This document shows, piece after piece, positions 11,816-25,219 of a stretch of 64,000 nucleotides of DNA. Under the pieces are notes generated by a model that saw only the letters and a list, made by a program, of their open reading frames with translations, made no database searches and was not told the DNA's origin. Source of the stretch: Ehretia macrophylla (taxonomy: Eukaryota; Streptophyta; Magnoliopsida; Boraginales; Ehretiaceae). The stretch is taken from positions 11,892,001 through 11,956,000 of the forward strand of contig CM075765.1 in the NCBI GenBank assembly GCA_037974665.1, in the 5' to 3' direction. A program made the translations under genes and the position numbers. The number at the start of each line of letters is the position of its first letter. The first letter of the stretch is position 1.

Positions 11816-13347
11816 TGATCGCAACTCAGTTGGTGTATAAAATGTGTGCAAAATTAACCAAGTTTTCAACCCGCAAGTACACTGATAAGTGTAATGTAGT
11901 GTGCTGGGGTGCGGGGTCGAATCCACAGGGAGGCTACTAAGTTAGTCTGTGATAAAGTGTGTGAAAGTGTTTAAGTGAGAATGTGAAACAATTTGTGATT
12001 GAAGTGTCGTGAAAATAATGTAAACTAAACTTAAAGTACGGTTTGTCAAGTTCAGGGGAAAGGATCTAGAGGTCGGATATGCAATGAAGCAACTAATCTA
12101 GGCTCGAATTCAGGATTCTTTGATTCAATACTCGAATTAAGCTACAAGCGTAACCTAGTTAATTTTCTAAGTCTAATTAAGTCCTGGTCACTATTTTTGT
12201 AATAGGTGTCATTCTATCCTCGAGTCCTTTATCTACCCAAAGTATAGATCTGTCCTTGGAATCTAAAGTGACAAGACAAATTAACTAAACAAAGCAATTA
12301 ACAAATCCACAACTAGAAATTATGGTAGAACCTATAACTTTATGAAAACTATGGTACAACCGATAGGTTCACTATTAAAGCTTGGATATATGGCACAAAT
12401 GTAAAACAATCATAACATTAACTACAAGTATAATGAATATGAAAGACAATAATGTACTGAATAACAAAAGCCATATATTGCATTGAAATCAAATTATTCG
12501 AATCCGAGACCGTAAATTAAAATACCATCATTACAATATCCTCCCCTAGATAATAGATCTACTCAAACATTAAAAATGAATACGAGCTACACAAATAAAA
12601 GAGAGTAAAGAAAGGCTCCCCAATTAGATGAACTTGTATTTCTGAAGTAACAGTTTGAGCAGAGGTTCCACGAGTGTTGCTACCAGCCTCCGATTAAAAT
12701 GTGCAATAATCTCCCCGTAATGTATCTACCTGGGTAGAATTTACCCCGTGTTTTTCAAAATAAAATTACAATAGCCCTAACAAACCAACTATAGAAACTA
12801 TAGAAAAACCGGAAAATAAACTTGAGTTGAAACTGAAACTGAATCTGAATTGAATTGAATGATTTCTTCTGGACCCGGAAGGGTAGTTATAGACCCCCAT
12901 TCTCTTGATTGGTTGAAGCGAGAGGGCCACGGGGCCTGCATGGTATAACATGGCCCAATCATGGGGCACAACGTAGGTGGTGGTTGCCCAGGCGTGTGCC
13001 AGGGGCCCCGCCTTGCTCGTGTTGATTGTGCCAGCCCGATTTCGTCATTCGAGCAAAATTCTGAAAGAGCCATTCCTTAATGAGTTCGACGTCCTGAGCT
13101 CATTTTTGCGCTCGGTTAGGCCAAATTCTTTATCTACAAGCTCCTTTTTGCCACTGACTCTTGAATCTTCTTCACTATTCAATTCTTTAACTTGCAATTT
13201 GAATTGTGTTTTGTGTTCGGTTTCCTCACTTCAACGATCAACCTACATTGTATCAAAACCATATTAAATGTAGCATTCAAGCCCCAAGTTAAGATGCAAA
13301 TGTAGTTAGAGTAATGTGGTTTAAGTGTTGCAATTACAGAAATATCA
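11816..13347 (-). mobile_element. Athila-type element A, 3' LTR
   Basis: On the plus strand it starts TGATCGCAACTC and ends AATATCA, directly followed by ACATTCCCAAACC, the complement of a polypurine tract. The same arrangement (TGATCGCG ... CATCA/ACACCCCCAAACC) bounds the LTR of element B at 53136-54521. Part of it (about 12060-12655) recurs at 34833-35428, the remains of the other LTR of the same element. Confidence 0.8.
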
Positions 13348-14084
13348 ACATTCCCAAACCTAAACTTTGCTTATGCTCAAGCAAGACTACCCAAAACACA
13401 TTGACTCAAAAGTGAAATCACATAAATTGCAAGTCCAATTTTATAACAGATAATTACTACCCATTCTAATCTATGTCATTCTTTGTCATGTTCTTCTTAA
13501 ATGAATTATGATAAATGCAGTCTACCATTCTTAACAAGTTCATAAGTCAATGACAAGAACAACAAGAGAACCTTTAAATAGTTTTCAAAAATAGCTACTC
13601 TTTTAGAATTGATCTATCGATTGCTTTGGAATATATATTCAGAAAAAAAACTAAGCAATTTAAGTTCATACGAATTCTCCAACTTTCAGGATCTGCAGAC
13701 AGATTAGTTTTTGATATTCTTGCCCATTTGTAATCAAACCTAGGATCTCCAACTTTTCAGGATCTGCAGACAGATTAGTCTTTATATTTCTCAGTTTCTT
13801 TTTGCTTTTTGAATATCCCATATAGTGGGCTTTGAGGCCAACAATCCCTAGCCATTTGGCCGAGTTTGCCAGGTTTTAAAGGGACCCCTATGTGCCTTAA
13901 TCACCCGAGATGTTCAAGCATGAAACCTTACACTGTAGTACATATCCCGATGGATAATGATAAAGTTCAGGATAGCGGTGCGTCGAGATTTATAATATTA
14001 ATGCGCAACAGTAAAGGTATATACATCTCTTCTTCTCTTCTTTTTTTTATTTTTTTATTTTTTTACTAAATAGAAGAAAGTAAC
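13348..14084 (-). mobile_element. Athila-type element A, 3' non-coding region, distal part
   Basis: It starts with the polypurine tract complement and a GCTTATGCTCAAGCAAG box that is also found after the element B LTR. The stretch 13820-13930, with ATAGTGGGCTTTGAGGCCAACAATCC-type wording, corresponds to 55090-55210 in element B. There is no coding potential. It is cut at 14084 by a solo LTR. Confidence 0.7.
13676..13779. repeat. Short direct duplication within Athila-type element A
   Basis: A 33-34 bp segment (TCTCCAACTTT...CAGATTAGT) occurs at 13676-13708 and again at 13746-13779 with one extra T, about 70 bp apart. It looks like a local tandem duplication. Confidence 0.75.
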
Positions 14085-17000
14085 TGTGACGCCCAAGACC
14101 TAGGGCATGCATATATCACTTAGTTGCATATGTTTTGTGCATTTACTTGCTTAAATGTTTATTTGATATAAATGTACAATTAAGTGTTTAGTTGTCTTTT
14201 ATATGCAATTACATGTTTAGTTAAGTTTGAATATTAAATTTTGAGTTTAATTAATTTAGTAAATAAATAAATGTACATTTCTATTATTTTCACAAAAGTT
14301 TTTAAAGAAAATTGTGCATTTTTCACTTAAAATATTATTTTTCAAAAGTTACTATTCATAAGCGTTTTCGACCGTAAAATTTTTTTCCGTTTTTGAATTT
14401 TTCCCATGTTACTTGACATTTATGAGGCATGAGAAAATTTGAATTTCGTGCATAGCTTATCGGAAGTGTGAGATATAAAATAATTCGTGACTCGTATAAA
14501 TAGTAAATTTCAGCACTTTTGTTTTGGGCTTTTAGTGTTTAGCATTGTTTTGGGCATTTTACTTAGCTTATTGCATTAGTTTGGCCCAAGCCTATGACTC
14601 AAGACCCATTTGACTTGTCTTATAACTACATATAACACACAAACACACACACAAAACAAATAAAAATACCACACACATACAAAAATCGGGTCTTCACCCA
14701 AAAACACACACACACACACACACGCTGAAAATACCACACACACATACATGACTGAAATGGAAGAAGGAAAAGAAGAGGAAAAAGAGGGAAATTAGGTGGA
14801 AAAGCTTAATCTCAAGCCATTCTTGCATCTCTAGTTAAGTAAAAGGTAAGGGATCGCATCTTTGTGCTTATTTCTTGAATTTTTGTTAATGGTAGGGTTA
14901 TGTAATTATTGAGATGAGTTTTTTTACACCTTGTTTTAGCTAGCTAATGTAGTCATTATGATTATCATGTGTAGTAAATGTGTTAATGTTAGCTAAACTT
15001 GGAGTTGTGAGCATGTTAAGTGTAGTTGTATGTTAAGGGTGAAGATGAAGTTCAATGAAGCGCATGTGCTAGTGAAAATGTGTGAATGAATATTGTTTAG
15101 CTAAAGGAAGCAAATTCAAGCTATAAAATCATGTAAAGCAATCAATTGAAGGTAAGTTCACATTTTTATGTGTGTGTTCAGTTCGGGTCTATTCACTGCC
15201 CATGAAATCTAGAGCCATTTTGACACAGCAAACGTACTTGGAAATTAATGAAATTTATACAAAATCTAGATTAGGTAGTTTAGAGCAAATGTTGATTTCT
15301 AGTACTAAGGCTAATTCTAACGTTTTAGGCCTCCGATTTAGCCATTTTCGAAATATGTCTGGAAAAATCACTGGGCAGGACAGTTATGCGCAGTCGTATG
15401 GAAATAGTTGTATCTTGAGGAATTTAGATCGGAATTGAGTTCTGTTTGGTTCTAAGATCATCTACACTCGAAGGGCTACGATTATATGTAAAAATCATAA
15501 AATTTGGAGGTTAATAGAATGGATAATGAATTTGATAAAATTAGGGTTATGTTTGAAGATTTGGAAATTGGCATGTTTTCATGGGGTTCTACTTGCTAAG
15601 TATTGTATTGCATATCTATCTTGTATATTAAAGTTCATAAGTGAGAAAGAGCATTCCTTGATGGTTTTAGAAGTTTTGTGGTTATTTTCATGTTAGACCA
15701 AATATTAGTTAGTAATGTATATATTGAAGACCAAGTGTTTGATTATTTGCTTGAATGAAGTGAATAAGGATGAAATCATGCTTAATATAACTTATGAACT
15801 AATTATTGGATAAGAAATTCAAGTAATTTATGCATATGATTTTGGACCCTTTATGCTACTTTGGAATTCTTGAGTCATTGATGACTAGTTAGGCTTAGAA
15901 CTTCTTGTTCAATAATCTTTTAGAAGTTTTGATCTCTAGTATGTGATATGCAATAATTGGATAAGTTAAAGTTAAATACCTAGTTAGTTAGTGAGATTTT
16001 GGTGATTTAAAGGTATTTTGAAGCTATTGTATTTAATGAGCATTGGATTAAGCCTAATTGCAAGTTTTGGAGTTAGAGAATACCTAAGTACGTAGAATGT
16101 AACTCTTATTAGTAGAATGAAATGTATGGTAATGTGTTTTAGAGCGCATTTTAGTAGTTGAGTTAGGGATTGTTTAAATTAAATTGTTAAAAGTCCAACT
16201 TAGTTGGTATATGAAGGTAATGATAGCCGGGAGAACCAAAGAATGATGGAACCATAAGTAATGCTAGCTAGAAAGAGTTATGAGCATTAGTGAACTAAAT
16301 GCATACTAGCTTAATTTTCATGAAGATAAAGTGATACTTGAGTGTTGGTTGCTAGCTAGATTTTTCTTGTTTAAATGTTATAGTGTCTTGTTATCATGTT
16401 GTATATGATATATATGATGATTTATGTGTAGTAGAGCTTTGAAATTAGTTTTATAGTGAAATAATTGGGAAAAAAACATAAGTTACGAAATCTGGAAAAA
16501 TTGGACAAATTTGTATGCCTGCATTGTAGGACCAATTTGACCTAAAAAAAGTTGATGAAATTATCTGAATTTTGGATATGTTGTAGTAGATTCATAGTAG
16601 AACAAAAGTGTGTTTCTAAGGCTTGGCCAAATTCTAGCTCTAAGTACTCGTTTTTCAATGGTTTCAAAGAGGCGTGTGATTAGGCATGAGCTGGACAGTT
16701 TTCCCCTAGCTGCAGCCACCGTGAGTTTTTCCCCCTTCCCCTTTGCCTTGTTCTTATAGTTTATAATTTATAGTTAAGAATAATTTTAATGAGGAGTGTT
16801 ATGGTTGTGTCCTTGGTTGTGTTGTTAATTAGTGGAATGAAGAGAACGTATGGTTAGAAGACTTTTAAGGTAATAAATGTTTGGAACTTGTTGCTAATTA
16901 TAGATTAAATAATTGTTGAACTTGTATTAGATTAATATGTAATTATCACTAGTTGTTTCTATTGTATCTCTTCAATTGGTTACTATTTCATGTGAGATAA

Positions 17001-18419
17001 CTTTATATGTGAACTAGAAGCTCTATTGATTGGATAATTTGCTATGTTTAGAGTGTTCAACTTGGATTCATGGATGTGTAACGAAATATAAGAATTAGTT
17101 GTTAATATCTAAAGTTAACTTTTGCCAATAGTTACTAGCCTTACTCATTTCATATATGCTACTGTTCACCTACCAATGTTAGTTATTTGTATGACTAACT
17201 AAACTATGTAATAATGTGGAATAAACAAGTGATTTTATAGCTTCTATTGTTGTGGGTTGAGATTGCATATTAGTTAAAGTTAGAATTGCTATAATAAATT
17301 GTTAAAAGTGTTACACTTATATGAATAACTAGGGGTTTGCACATTTGAGTAGATTCAACTAGATTTGGAGTAAGACTCAAGCTATACCCTTACAGGTTTG
17401 GTAAATGTGAGGGAGTCTTCATCTCTTTTGTGCATCCTATCTTATTTTTATTGCCTTAATTGTATGGTTCTGTTTAATTGATAAAGTTTATATGTACTAT
17501 TTACTTACTGTCTTATAATTCTCGTGTTTACTTGTGATTATTCTATGATATTTTGTGAATTCTCAAATTCGTGTTTTAGGGTTACGCAACCTTTTTAGAC
17601 ATGGTAGCATCGAGAAACATCGGCGGTATCGGGCTTGCAGTGCTCCCTCGACTACCATGGTGCCTATTCCATTTCTCTCGCTGAGTATAATCCACTACCC
17701 CAGAGGCGTGGTTCAGCTGCTGGGCATATAGACCTACCTCAGGAGAAAGGGTCGTAGGATTGGGGTACATCCGGAGCACCCCATTTTGGAGGAGTAAGGG
17801 GTTTGCCGGCATTTGCTTGAAGATCAAGCTCGTGGCTCATGATTGAAGATAAACATGGAATCGTATCCTTTTTATACGTGGTTAAATACTTGTCTAATTA
17901 ACTTTGTTATTTTGTGTTGTATATGTTATTATTCTTGTTGCATTTCATGAAAACATTCCTCGGTATGCTGCAACACCTCCCTCACTGAATATACATGTTG
18001 TATACTCACCCTCGTTTCTAACACCTTTCAGAATCAGTGCTATCAGAGGTAAAAAAAGAAGGCTCGAGAGTTTCGTGTTGACTATGCTAACTTACGGGGA
18101 TTATCATTGAATCCAGTTTTGTAATTATAAAGTTAAGTTTAGAATGTATTGATAGTTATAACTGACTTGAAATGTTTTATTAACTTATAATCTTTACCTT
18201 GTTGTCTAGTTGACTTGCATGCTTGTAAGGATGAAATGGATTGAGGTTGTGGATTATGGTCTTGTGGTTGTACGTTGATGTTTGCAGTTGCTAGATATTC
18301 CTATATATAGGGGAAACTCCGTCTGTTTTCCCCTAAATTTCGTGCCCGATGTTTGGAAATAGGTTGAGAATATCATGGCTAATAGAAGTCCCGGTTCTGT
18401 GAGGGATTGGGGCGTTACA
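14085..18419 (+). mobile_element. Solo LTR, 4.34 kb, same family as 704-7800
   Basis: It starts TGTGACGCCC and ends GGGGCGTTACA, flanked by GTAAC (14080-14084) and GTAAT (18420-18424), a duplication with one transition. It aligns with 704-7800 over long stretches, for example 15255-15360 with 2380-2470 and 15720-15830 with 2860-2965. There is no second terminal copy and no coding region. It sits in the 3' non-coding region of Athila-type element A. A (CA)n tract is at 14704-14723. Confidence 0.83.
14846..18031 (+). other. Predicted LTR leader intron (14085-18419 LTR)
   Basis: The donor is AAAAG/GTAAGG at 14846. The acceptor ACACCTTTCAG ends at 18031 and has a good branch-point match TTCTAAC just before it; length is 3186 bp. 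A TATA-like TATAACTACATATAAC lies at 14621-14636. Hairpin 1 is 17986-18008 (TGAATATAC/GTATACTCA, one mismatch), 23 nt before the acceptor. Hairpin 2 is 17762-17782 (GGGGTAC/GCACCCC). Confidence 0.5.
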
Positions 18420-18424
18420 GTAAT

Positions 18425-19134
18425 AGAATATTACATACAGACATGACATCTGGGTTCATGTTTCGATCACAAGAAGCTTTCATAACAAAGGGTAATCATA
18501 TCTCATTCTTCTCAAATTCACATATCCATCAATTGAAGAAAAGAATAATAGCTAAGTTAACTCATGAATACAATAATGCATAGTTTTTCTTTAGACATTC
18601 CTTGGAGTTTATTTTCATATTACAATAGCTAAAAACACAAGTTCTCAAATCATCAAAATCATCCTCCTATAAACAAGTAAAGAAACAAATTACTCTTTCT
18701 CATGAAAAATGGTTACTAAAATGGTGTTTTTCTCACATATTTGAAAAATGTTTATGCATGAAACTCAATATGCACCCCCACATCGAAAGCTTGCTTGTCC
18801 TCAAGCAAACGACAATGTAGTAAATAGGAAAATGCAATATGTAAATAAAAACACAAAGACAAATGATACATCCCCAACTCTTTAGCACATGTTGATCAGG
18901 TACAAAGGAAAATGTAGTAATAAGGAAAAAGATCACCTGATGTGTAGCAATTTCATTCAATGTAGATAAAAAGAATGGGTCTATTGTCTTTGTCAAAAGA
19001 TGGATCATTCTACATACTCAGAAAAGATTAGTAGACAAAACAGTTTAAGAGTATCATCAACAAAGCAAAAATGGTTAGTAAACTTGAGTAATTCTAAACA
19101 AAAAGTATAGGGGAGAAATCAAAAAGAAATTCGG
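18425..19134 (-). mobile_element. Athila-type element A, 3' non-coding region, proximal part
   Basis: This AT-rich non-coding stretch lies between the solo LTR and the end of pol. It has a CACCCCC...TTGTCCTCAAGCAA box at 18773-18807 that resembles the LTR-proximal box of both Athila-type elements. Unlike element B, element A has no env-like reading frame in its 3' region. Confidence 0.6.
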
Positions 19135-20263
19135 TCACAAAAAATAACTAATACACTGAGCAAATATGAAAAATTTAGGTTGCCTCCTAGGAGCACTAAG
19201 TTTAACGCCGTCAACTCAGCAAAATCTATACTCATGTAGGTAAGAGGGATCCCGAAGCTCCAAAGATTCAACTTCATGACAGACCGAGTTTGGATCAAAA
19301 GCATGCTTCAATCGCTGACCATTGACTGTGAGACACACCCATATTTGAGATGTTTAGTCTTGATAACTCTAGAAGGGTATGCTTCAAGCACCTCATAGGG
19401 TCTATCCCACTTAGTCCTTAACTTTCCTAGGAAGAACTTAAGTTTGGAGTTAAACAATCAAACTTTATTAGAGGGGGAGAAGGTTTTTCTTAGAATAGAT
19501 CTATCATGAATTTGTTTTTTTATTCTCTCCTTATAAAGTTTGGCATTCTCATAGGCTTCAAAACAAAGTTCTTCCAACTCACTCAAGGCCAATCTCTTAC
19601 TCTTTCCTGCTTGCTGCATGTCACAGTTTAGGGCTTTAATAGCCTAATAAGCTTTATGCTCAAGTTTAACAGGGAGGTGGCAAGCCTTATCGTACACCAA
19701 TCTATACGTGGACATCCTGATAGGAGTCTTAAAAGCTATATGGTAGGCCCATAATGCATCGTGTAGATGACATGACCAATCCTTTTGATCGGCCTAAATA
19801 TTTTCTGCAAAATGGATTTGATTTTCCTGTTCAACACTTCTACCTGCCCACTTGTTTGAGGGTGATAAGGTGTCGCTATTTTGTGATGGACTGAATATTT
19901 TTTCAAAAATGCCTCAAGTGTCCGATGACGGAAATGTTGGCCTCCGCCGATTAAAAGTACATGGGGTACCCTAAATCTAGAAAGATATGTTCCTTAATGA
20001 ATTTGACCATAATCTTGTGATCGTTGGTTCGGGTTGCTGCTGCCTTTACCTATTTGGACACATAGTCCACAACCACAAGAATATAAGTATACCCAGAGGA
20101 ATGAAGAAAAGGACACATGAAGTCAATGCCCTACACATCGAATATTTCACAGATTAATATGGGTGACAGGGGCATCATGTTCCTCCGAGAGATAGACCTA
20201 GATTGTTGACAACAAGAGCATTTCTTACAAAACTGTTAGGCAGGACTTTAGCAGCGGTCCTCT
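19135..20263 (-). pseudogene. Athila-type element A pol: integrase, C-terminal part
   Basis: Reading leftward from 20263, RTAAKVL is the start of the integrase block that would follow the zinc-finger histidines at the other side of the Tekay insertion. Then come FCKKCSCCQQ (the CC half of the zinc finger), SRRNMMPL, GIDFMCPF and VVVDYVSK (core Asp), followed by many stops, including TAG in place of the usual Trp after VSK. The C-terminal wording WDRPYEVLEAYPS and RRQPKFF leads to a final TGA at 19135-19137. Integrase would insert element cDNA into chromatin; this copy is dead. Confidence 0.75.
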
Positions 20264-21309
20264 TGTAACGCCCCAACTCGACCCCACCTATGATCAGTCA
20301 GGACGAAACGGAATTTCGGCAGTATAATAACAGTAACATGGACATCAGGGCTCCAAACCAACCCTTTAGAACTTTATACAACCAACTCCACAAATCACCA
20401 ATCAACTCCACAATCAAGTTAGCAACATACAACGCAACCAAAATATACTTTAAACATTCTTTTACCATTTCATCCATAAGTTATACGCCTCCGTTCTAAC
20501 ATCATACATCACTAAGTAAAGCCATATACATACATAACATATTATACTACCTTAGCAACTTATTTAAATAGAAAAGTAAGACAACTAAACTAGCATAATA
20601 CTTTTACTATCTTTAGATCAGTTTATACAATACAACCTTTAAAACTTGAAACTCTACAACATAAGTCATACTACAAAATAGTATAAAACATTCCAGCTAA
20701 GATCAGGATATGACTCTGGCACATAAGACTCTTCAACAAAAGTCATATTCTCAGCCTCCTGAGGCACATACTCGTAGTCCTGTTCAGTAACACCTGTATA
20801 CATATAACAAATGAGAGTGAGCTTATATAAAACAAGCCCAATGAGGATTCGATAGATCTTTTAAAATTATTTACTATAGTCCTTGGAAATCATCTTTTGA
20901 GCAGTAAACACATAGCAGACATTAATAACAATATAAGCACAACAATAATAATAACCAATCAATAAGGATACTCTAGTTGGTGTAGTTCTAAACGCCATCA
21001 CGATCTCAACCATCTTCTTATAACTCCCCATTACTCATAAACCCGAGGTACCTCACTAGCCCATCCCTCCATGGCACCTCCACCCATGCGAGCTGGGGGT
21101 AATCTATGGTAGTCATGTCGTTATCAACCTGACAGCCCAACACTGCCCGAGAGGTGGCACACACATACCAAGACTCATAACAATAATAATAATCATTCAT
21201 ATCACAAGAGGACAACAAAGGAGGTTGCCTATCTCCCTTCTTCATCAATAATCAATCAGTTAACATCATTTCAACAACATAATATTAATTAATCAGTTAA
21301 CAACTCAAC

Positions 21310-23828
21310 TGTAACACCCGATCTCTCTCGAGACTGGAAGTTATGTTAATCAATCTAATCGCAACCCAATTCCAAACCCGGGCATAATTTTTAGGGAAAA
21401 CGGACGGAGTCTCCCCTGTTTCTAGGCAAAATGCAAACCTGCGACAGCATATAAGTGGACCAGCACTGTGTCCAACCATTCAAAATTCCTCAAGGCCATC
21501 CTAGCCTCGGTTCTCAACAATTAAACACAACAAGTATATATACATTTCCAAGCACCTAGACTATTATAACTCTTTCATTTAAACAATACAAACATGCATT
21601 GAATCTAGATCTTATTAATCTATATATAAAACTTAAATGACTTTTCTTTACACATTGATTATATACATCTCATGAAAGTAAAATCTTTGTATCTTTGACA
21701 ACTCAAGCCACATAGCACGCAAGGCAACTTTTCAAGCACCATCTATCACATAACCACGAACTTTTCAACTGACATAGTATTTCCTGAAATGTGGTGGTAA
21801 GGGGTGAGTATACACAACACGTATACTCAGTGAGGGTGAAACAGATGTCAAGGTGGAGAGAAAGAAAGTCGTGCAATGTAAATAAGACAGTTAAGCAATA
21901 TATCCAATAAGAACAACAATCAATATAATTAACAATACAATAACAATTAAAGAAGGCATTAACACAACCATCAAAGCTATACCACACTTTGAAAGCTATG
22001 GTTCACTCATACGAGCAATGTACCATTTCACGAGCAATACATCAATCTCGAGCTTGATGTTGACAACGATGACAATAAGCGCGCAACCACCTTATAACTT
22101 CCACTAGGTGTACTCCTGATGTACCCCGACACATCTACGACCCAAATCTCCTAGGGTAGCATCCCTAGCGAGAATGGGAATAGGATACAGAGCTAGAGCA
22201 ACCCAACCCTGGCAGCTCAAGACAGCCCAGAGAGGCCGATCACTCACGCACCTGACACTATGCAATGCAATACGAGATACAAGCAATAAACGAGCGATAG
22301 CACCAAAGTGCAGATTAGTGACGATATACGAGATATCAAGCATTTACAATCAATATTAGCATTCAATTAACTTTTCAAGCATGGTTATCATTAATACCAA
22401 CAATAACATCAATTAAACAAGTAATAGGAATTCAAACATGAAAACGACAAATATCATTATTCAATCTCTAACTTCCAAAGACAATTACGAGCAAACGACC
22501 TACAGGATTAAGAAACCGATTTCACTACATTCACTTAGGTACTACAAGGCACATTTCTATATTACAAAACTTCACTTTCTCACCCGAAGCCCGAAAGTCT
22601 ACCTACTATGTTTGAACTACAGCTATGTTAACTGGACACTCAATCAACACCATAACAGTGCCAAAAGTTCTTCCATGCCCTCAATAGCAAAACCCCCAAC
22701 TCAATTCGAGCACGGTCAACTCTTGGTCAAACGGCCCCTTTACGTTTCTTTGTCTAATTTCCAATTTTAACAAAGGCTGGTCCATTTTTATTGCACATTT
22801 TATCTTTCTAACATTAATGGCACCTATCCAAATCAAGAAATCGTAATTCGGAGCAAAAATCTAAAAATCTAGGGTTTTACTATTTATTTTTACTATTCAC
22901 GTTCTTCCCTAATTCAAATACGCAATTTCAGCCATAAAAATTGCTAAATAACTAACAAGCAATGCTCTACGAATCCTAAGGAAGTTATTTCAAGCAATAA
23001 CAAGCATTATAACGCGATAAATATCAAATCTAAGAAATTGAATCAAAAATCAAATTCAAATAAAAATGCACAAAAACGTAAAAACCCTCACAGAGATTGA
23101 AGAGGAAGGCTTGCAAGGAACCAAGCCACGATCCCCGAGCAATTCCACGCATGATTTTAGCCTAAAAATGCAAAATCAATTTTTTTTCTTTTCCCTTGAA
23201 CTTTTGGCCAACCAAGGGGACATGGGGGGAATTTGACAATTTGTTTTGTTTTGATTCTTAGCTTGGTTGTTTATTTAAAGGATGACAAAGGGCGTTTTGA
23301 TTCTTTTACAAAGTCAAGCTTACGTTAAAATATGGTCAAACAAGCTCATTTAATTAGCATTTAGTCTAATTCTAGTTAAAACAATGCAATTTAATGCAAA
23401 TCAACTAAAAAGTAGCTAAATTAAACTTAAAACACTATTCACTAAGTCCGATAAATATTTCTCTAACTTTCATTTTCGATGCATTACGATCGAGCAATTA
23501 ATAAATGATTACGATAAGTATGGTAAATAATAATATCAAAATATAATTTTTGAAAAGTAGAATAATTTAAAACCTACTCCGCTTCGGAGTTACTTTTCTA
23601 TTTTGTTGAAAATAAAGTAATTTAAGTGCAAGAAAATAAATCCAAGTTTTGAAAACAATCAAAAATAGTTAATACTCCTTTAAAATAACTATTGTATGTA
23701 TTACTAAAATACTTTTTTTTTGAAAAAGAAGTATGAAATTAATCCAAAATGAAAAAATTAAGTAAGTTAAACAATCAATTAAATGCATCTAAATGCCATT
23801 AAATACGTGCCGGGTTCGGGTTATCACA
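21310..23828 (-). mobile_element. Solo LTR (2.52 kb) nested in the Tekay-like 3' LTR; family of 38589-45591
   Basis: It starts TGTAACACCCGATC and ends GGGTTATCACA, with perfect TCAAC duplications at 21305-21309 and 23829-23833. The undisrupted site is visible in the partner LTR near 31266, where CAACTCAACAACTAAG runs straight through. Sequence and ends match the LTRs of 38589-45591. Confidence 0.92.
21784..23091 (-). other. Predicted LTR leader intron (21310-23828 LTR)
   Basis: The minus-strand donor CAATCTCT/GTGAGGG starts at 23091 and the acceptor CCACATTTCAG/GAAATAC ends at 21784; length is 1308 bp. A CCTTTAAATAAAC TATA-like box is near 23269-23281. Hairpin 1 is 21805-21829 (TGAGTATAC/GTATACTCA, nine perfect pairs), 21 nt from the acceptor. 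Hairpin 2 is 22107-22127 with one mismatch. Confidence 0.55.
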
Positions 23829-25219
23829 TCAACAACTAAGTTAGATGACAAAGTAGGTCATCCAACTTAACATACATTAAACTACTCAACCAAATCCGAA
23901 TCTAACCAACAACAACCCATGATTCATCCACTCAAACAACTAAAGACATTATTTCAACATTTAAAGAAAAACTACTCAAACTTCTAAAAGTCATAACTTA
24001 CAATCTACTAATCCAATAACCTCCAAACAGTTTCTATCACTCACCCACTCAAGCAACTATATTAGCCCACTCGGAAACCAACCACAATCCATCCAAAACA
24101 AGCTCAACAACCCTAAAACCTCAATGCACCATGACTGAAATTTCTGGACTTTCACCACGACATCACAATCAAAATTTTGGCATTACAACATTACTACCAC
24201 ATATTTAACGAACTTTTAGAAGCTAACAGCAATCAATTCCAACCACCACAACTCTATTAAATCAACAACAAGCCAATAACTCAATTTTAATACCCGAAAA
24301 ATAGAAATACATGCTACCACGGTTCAAAACAGCTATAAACTCATATAAATGATCCTTAGCATCTATTGAGCAATATTCTAACATCAATTCAACATTTCAA
24401 CGGCTAAAAATTCAATTATACGAATTGACATAAAAATAGCATTTCAAGATCTAGAATTTTTTTTTCTCTCACCTTTGATGTTATATGATGAAAGAAAGGT
24501 GTAGAATGGATGCCCAACAAGTGTAATCAAACTTTGGTTCAAGATTATTGGCTTTGTATTGCAAATTCTATTAGAAAAATTGATCAAAAATAAAGCAAAA
24601 ATGGCTCCTAGGTGCTCGTCCATGTGTGTGAGATTTGGAGGTGTTTGAGCTTTGTTTTATGATCTATTTTTGTTATGTTAAGCATATGTAAGGCAAGTCA
24701 ACAAAATTAAAAGAAAGCTAAAGGTGAAACAATTTAGTATTTTTAGTCTTTTAATTCTATACCTTGACTATTTTTGCTCACAACATGCAATTAACTCCTA
24801 GACTATTTTAAGTAGCATATTTTTAGTTGAAAACAAGTTTTACATACAAAAACTTTCACCCGACTCGGTTAAAAATTCGATTTCTGTAAAAGAATGTGTA
24901 AAAACCTTTAAAATTTCTATTCCGATTTGAAATTCATTTTCATCAGACACAGGTCTATTAATATCCGAGGATTAGGTTTTAAAACGTTTAAAACACCCGT
25001 GTAAAAATTTTAGCTGACGTGTGTTCAAAATACTATTTATAAAAATCGTCAATAAAATTTCTGATGCCGATTTTGATGAAAATTTTATGGATGCACACAT
25101 AGCATGTATTAGGAATATAAATCACAGAATTAGCTCATTCCAACTCATATAACACATAAATAGGTCAAATCACATAAATCTAAGCAAAGACAAAATCTGG
25201 GGTTTCACATTCTCCCCCC

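Larger units (their letters stand above)
20794..24472 (-). other. Predicted LTR leader intron in the Tekay-like 3' LTR
   Basis: On the minus strand the donor is CATCAAAG/GTGAGAG at 24472 and the acceptor GTATACAG/GTG ends at 20794. Length is about 1155 bp without the nested insert. The TATA-like box is weak here (CCTTACATATGC near 24682-24693) but good in the partner LTR. Confidence 0.45.
20264..25209 (-). repeat. Tekay-like 3' LTR (interrupted by a solo LTR)
   Basis: It starts TGTAACGCCCCAACTCGACC and ends GGGGTTTCACA on the plus strand. It is collinear with 30227-32645 except for the insert 21310-23828. Beside it at 25210-25222 lies the polypurine tract complement. Confidence 0.9.
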
